Source: Pyxidicoccus sp. MSG2 (lineage in GTDB: Bacteria > Myxococcota > Myxococcia > Myxococcales > Myxococcaceae). From it: a stretch of 64,000 nt of DNA. Shown here in pieces: positions 61,626 to 64,000 of the stretch; position 1 is the first letter of the stretch; each line of letters opens with the position of its first letter. The position numbers and the translations under genes are program-made. Location: assembly GCF_026626705.1 (NCBI RefSeq), contig NZ_JAPNKC010000001.1:6404001-6468000 (forward strand), given 5' to 3'. The notes under the pieces were generated by a model, which worked only from the letters and a program-made list of their open reading frames with translations, searched no databases and had not been told where the DNA came from.

Positions 61626-61781
61626 GTGGGCCGCATCGATGCGCTCAGTTCTCGAACGTGGGTGGAGTGGTGTGGACGAGGGCCGGGGCAGGCTCGTTGC
61701 CGGACATGGCCAGGAGTCCCTTGAGGCATCTGGCGGCGAGGAGCCAGCTCTTCGGGCTCTGATTTACGGGCGGAACCGCGC

Positions 61782-62183
61782 CTAACGCCTGTAGGCGCCT
61801 GCCGCGGCGACGGCGTTCCAGATCAGGCCATAGGTGTTGATGGCGGTGCCGATGGCCCACGCGACAAGCGAGCTGTAGCCGTCCAATCCGGTCTGGACGT
61901 AGTTCACGATGTTCATCAGCACCCCGCCATACGCCAATGCCGGTATCGCGGCCCCCATCGCGATGCGATAGGGCAGGTGCTTGCGGTACACCCCAAACAG
62001 CAGGCAGGCCGAATACACGACGAACAGCCCCATCGCCGGAAGGGGCGGCGCCCGACTCAGCTGCACGCCGCCGCTCCTCACCTGCAGGTAGCTCACCGCC
62101 AGGTAGGCAATCGCCATCGTCGGATACAGGCACTGCAGCATCAACAGCGTTCGCGGCTTGATGGGCCACCTCGTTTCCGCCAA
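61782..62183 (-). CDS. Four-helix membrane protein of unknown function
   Basis: 133 residues with four hydrophobic helices (about 10-32, 46-65, 75-93, 103-127): LMLQCLYPTMAIAYLAVSYL, MGLFVVYSACLLFG, AAIPALAYGGVLMNIV and WAIGTAINTYGLIWNAV. No motif recognised. Short polar loops. Located 163 bp after the GST gene on the same strand, so co-transcription is possible. Confidence 0.6.
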   Translation of the reverse strand: MAETRWPIKPRTLLMLQCLYPTMAIAYLAVSYLQVRSGGVQLSRAPPLPAMGLFVVYSACLLFGVYRKHLPYRIAMGAAIPALAYGGVLMNIVNYVQTGLDGYSSLVAWAIGTAINTYGLIWNAVAAAGAYRR

Positions 62184-62346
62184 TCGTATCCTGGTCGGTC
62201 ACCCTGACGGACACCCACTGCGTCGTCCGGGGAAATGGCCGCCAGCGCGAGCAGGCGCGCGTCCCACGGAAGCCCCGCCACACGGTGAGTCTCCCGCCAA
62301 CGGAGCCGTACCTCCGCGCGTGACGTATCGCTGACGGCCCTCTCGG

Positions 62347-63009
62347 TCATGGAGTGGCCCCCAACAACGGCGTCATGTCCGGATCCGCCTTCTGCATCGC
62401 GCGCTGATATGCGGGGCGCGCGCCAATCCGCTGCAGATAGGCCAGGATGTTCGGCCACGGCGAGAGGTTGTACGGCTTGAACAGCCGCATGGTGGTCAGC
62501 GAGAACACCATCATGATGTCCGCCGCCGTCAGCTCCGGACCCGCGAGATAGAGCGCCTCACCCAGACGCTTCTCCACTGTGGAGAAGACCTGGTTGAACC
62601 GCTCCTTCGCCGCCTGCAGCGGCGCGTTCTCCTCGGACGGATCGACGCGCTCCAGATACCTCACCTGCAAGACGACCGGCTGCAAGGTCCCGTTGGCGAA
62701 GTGGAACCAGTAGAGATAGTCGGCGAATCCGGGCTGGCCGCGCTTCACGGCGAGCCGTCCGTTGCCATGGGTCTCAATCAGATATTCGGAAATTGCCCCG
62801 GATTCGCCGAGCACCAGTTGCCCATCGGTGATGATGGGCGCCGTCCCCATCGGGTGCAGCGCCTTGTATTCCGGCGGCGCCAGCTTGTTGTCCTTTCGGC
62901 GCGCATACCGCTTCAGCTCATATTCGAGCTCCAGCTCCTCGCAAAGCCAGACAATCCGCTCCGATTGGGAGCGCCCGAGGTGATGCACGGTCAGCATGTT
63001 GTTCGTCAT
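62347..63009 (-). CDS. Glutathione S-transferase
   Basis: 220 residues from ATG 63009 (starts at 63030 and 62997 also possible). N-terminal thioredoxin fold: LTVHHLGRSQSERIVWLCEELELEY with Ser as the likely activating residue, and the cis-Pro and GSH-binding motif GTAPIITDGQLVLGESGAISEYLIE. C-terminal helical domain: LAGPELTAADIMMVFSL. Conjugates glutathione or a similar thiol to electrophiles. Divergent from an AraC regulator at 63116 with an inverted repeat between them. Confidence 0.85.
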   Translation of the reverse strand: MTNNMLTVHHLGRSQSERIVWLCEELELEYELKRYARRKDNKLAPPEYKALHPMGTAPIITDGQLVLGESGAISEYLIETHGNGRLAVKRGQPGFADYLYWFHFANGTLQPVVLQVRYLERVDPSEENAPLQAAKERFNQVFSTVEKRLGEALYLAGPELTAADIMMVFSLTTMRLFKPYNLSPWPNILAYLQRIGARPAYQRAMQKADPDMTPLLGATP

Positions 63010-63072
63010 GAGCTCAATGTACGGCTGCATGTCGCGGGATGCTTGCCTGTACCTCTCTGCTTCTTGCTCGAT

Positions 63073-63099
63073 CCTCTCGCCGGAGACACGAGCGAGAGG
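63073..63099. promoter_or_regulatory. Inverted repeat between GST and AraC genes
   Basis: CCTCTCGC (63073-63080) and GCGAGAGG (63092-63099) are perfect 8-bp arms 11 bp apart, 17 bp before the AraC start. The two-turn spacing suits a regulator binding two major grooves, so it is a candidate operator; a leader hairpin is the alternative. Confidence 0.45.
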
Positions 63100-63115
63100 G
63101 TGCTACGCTCGCCGC

Positions 63116-63982
63116 ATGAACCTCGCGGATCTCGCCGAGCTCGCTGCGCGCCAGCTCCCTCGCCCGAATGGCCGCGAGAGCCAGTACGTGCGACCGCTGA
63201 AGAACCTCGGCATCCTCCGGCACCACCAGCCGACATCGTTCGAAGCCGCCATCTACGAGCCGGTCATCATCCTCGTCCTCCAGGGACGAAAAGAAACGGT
63301 ACTGGGCGCCGATTCGTTTCCGATGGGCGTTGGCGAGTGTCTGCTCGTCAGTCACGACCTTCCGGTCATCGCACGCGTCACGAAAGCCCCATACCTCGCG
63401 CTGCTCTTCGATGTGGAGCTGGACACGCTGCGCGACCTTTACGAGGCAATGGCCGAGTCGCTTCCCTCCGCCGCGCAGCCGCGCTCGCTCTCGGTCCAAC
63501 CCTGCGATGCCAGGCTCGTCGACGCGCTCCATCGCTATCTCGCACTCGCGGATGCGCGGATGGATGCAGCGGTGCTGGGTCCGCTCGTCTCGCGCGAGCT
63601 CCACTACCGGCTCGCGACGGCGCCGTTTGGCGGCATGCTGCGCGACCTGCTCCGCCATGACAGCCACGCCAGCGCAATCACGCGAGCAATCGCACAGCTG
63701 CGGCGTGACTTTCGAGCGCCCGTAGAGATTCCCAGGCTCGCGCGCAGCGTCGGGATGAGCGCGTCTTCGTTCCACAAGCACTTCAAGGCGATCACGGCGT
63801 CATCACCGCTTCAGTATCGAAAGGGACTGCAACTGCTCGAGGCCCGCCGCCTGTTGCGCGCCGGAACGCTCACGGTTTCCGCGGCGGCATTCGACGTCGG
63901 CTACGAGAGCGCCGCACAGTTCAGCCGGGATTACACGCGCAAGTTCGGCGCATCGCCGAAACACGACCTCCCAGCAGGTTGA
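63116..63982 (+). CDS. AraC-family regulator (AraC_N type)
   Basis: 288 residues from ATG 63116. The N-terminal domain (about 15-165) fits PF06719: FEAAIYEPVIILVLQGRKETVLG, GVGECLLVSHDLPVIARV and PYLALLFDVELDTLRDLYEAM. C-terminal HTH pair: VEIPRLARSVGMSASSFHKHFKAITASSPLQY and LTVSAAAFDVGYESAAQFSRDYTRKFG. Divergent from GST, its probable target. Members of this subgroup often control oxidoreductases or detoxification genes in response to small electrophiles. Confidence 0.86.
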   Translation: MNLADLAELAARQLPRPNGRESQYVRPLKNLGILRHHQPTSFEAAIYEPVIILVLQGRKETVLGADSFPMGVGECLLVSHDLPVIARVTKAPYLALLFDVELDTLRDLYEAMAESLPSAAQPRSLSVQPCDARLVDALHRYLALADARMDAAVLGPLVSRELHYRLATAPFGGMLRDLLRHDSHASAITRAIAQLRRDFRAPVEIPRLARSVGMSASSFHKHFKAITASSPLQYRKGLQLLEARRLLRAGTLTVSAAAFDVGYESAAQFSRDYTRKFGASPKHDLPAG

Positions 63983-64000
63983 GCGCTGTTCCGGACCGTT

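Overview
The window is high-GC DNA (roughly 70 percent by eye) with tightly packed genes, many lipoproteins, many sensor kinases and several protein families typical of fruiting, gliding myxobacteria. A TolQ-like gene followed by two TolR-like genes (28417-30358) matches aglR-aglQ-aglS, the gliding-motility motor, including an Asp at residue 28 of the AglQ-like protein. A DUF2381 protein, a DUF4331 protein and secreted Asp-Ala-Gly-rich lipoproteins point the same way. I read it as a chromosomal segment of a Myxococcus, Corallococcus or Pyxidicoccus-like member of Myxococcota. No rRNA, tRNA or CRISPR array was seen.

Layout. 1-9540: end of a queuosine precursor transporter, a minus-strand polyhydroxyalkanoate synthase cluster (PhaE-like, PhaC, alpha/beta hydrolase, ATP-grasp), Uma2, membrane M23 peptidase, YdfG-type dehydrogenase, TPM-domain protein and queD. 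9927-15559: beta-helix lipoprotein, then two translationally overlapping sensor-kinase genes; the first has a dimerisation/phosphoacceptor domain but no ATPase domain. 15565-21589: a roughly 6-kb segment holding a CHAT peptidase-STAND ATPase-TPR protein (1489 aa) and a calcineurin-like phosphoesterase. It is bracketed by direct repeats of about 600 bp that are two copies of the 3' end of the kinase gene. This is the most unusual locus here and a candidate conflict or defence system.

22231-28090: secreted glycoside hydrolase, PEP-mutase/isocitrate-lyase family enzyme, an alkylation-repair pair (Ogt and an AdaA-AlkA fusion) and a MshEN-domain protein. 28267-30426: the aglRQS-like operon with a good sigma-70-type promoter, a structured leader and a terminator. 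30446-36185: HAD phosphatase, AraC regulator, two small enzymes or binding proteins, a collagen-like secreted protein, a transposase remnant, a DUF2381 protein with a frameshifted tail and a small lipoprotein. 36215-42233: a membrane kinase divergent from a TPR lipoprotein-HupE/UreJ-DUF4331-small lipoprotein cassette.

42322-49323: TM2 protein, MASE1 hybrid kinase, VOC protein, a TetR regulator divergent from an acyl-CoA desaturase with a 15-bp tandem operator-like array between them, a frameshifted hemolysin III gene and a lytic transglycosylase-like protein. 49565-59352: M4 metalloprotease, ferritin-like lipoprotein, decayed methyltransferase, and two large lipoproteins with heme-c motifs (two CxxCH in one, one in the other). 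59759-63982: ketopantoate reductase, two membrane proteins, and a GST divergent from an AraC regulator.

Three genes (47737-48350, 34751-35671 and 53130-53710) carry apparent single-base shifts, mostly in G/C runs. These may be real decay or assembly errors.
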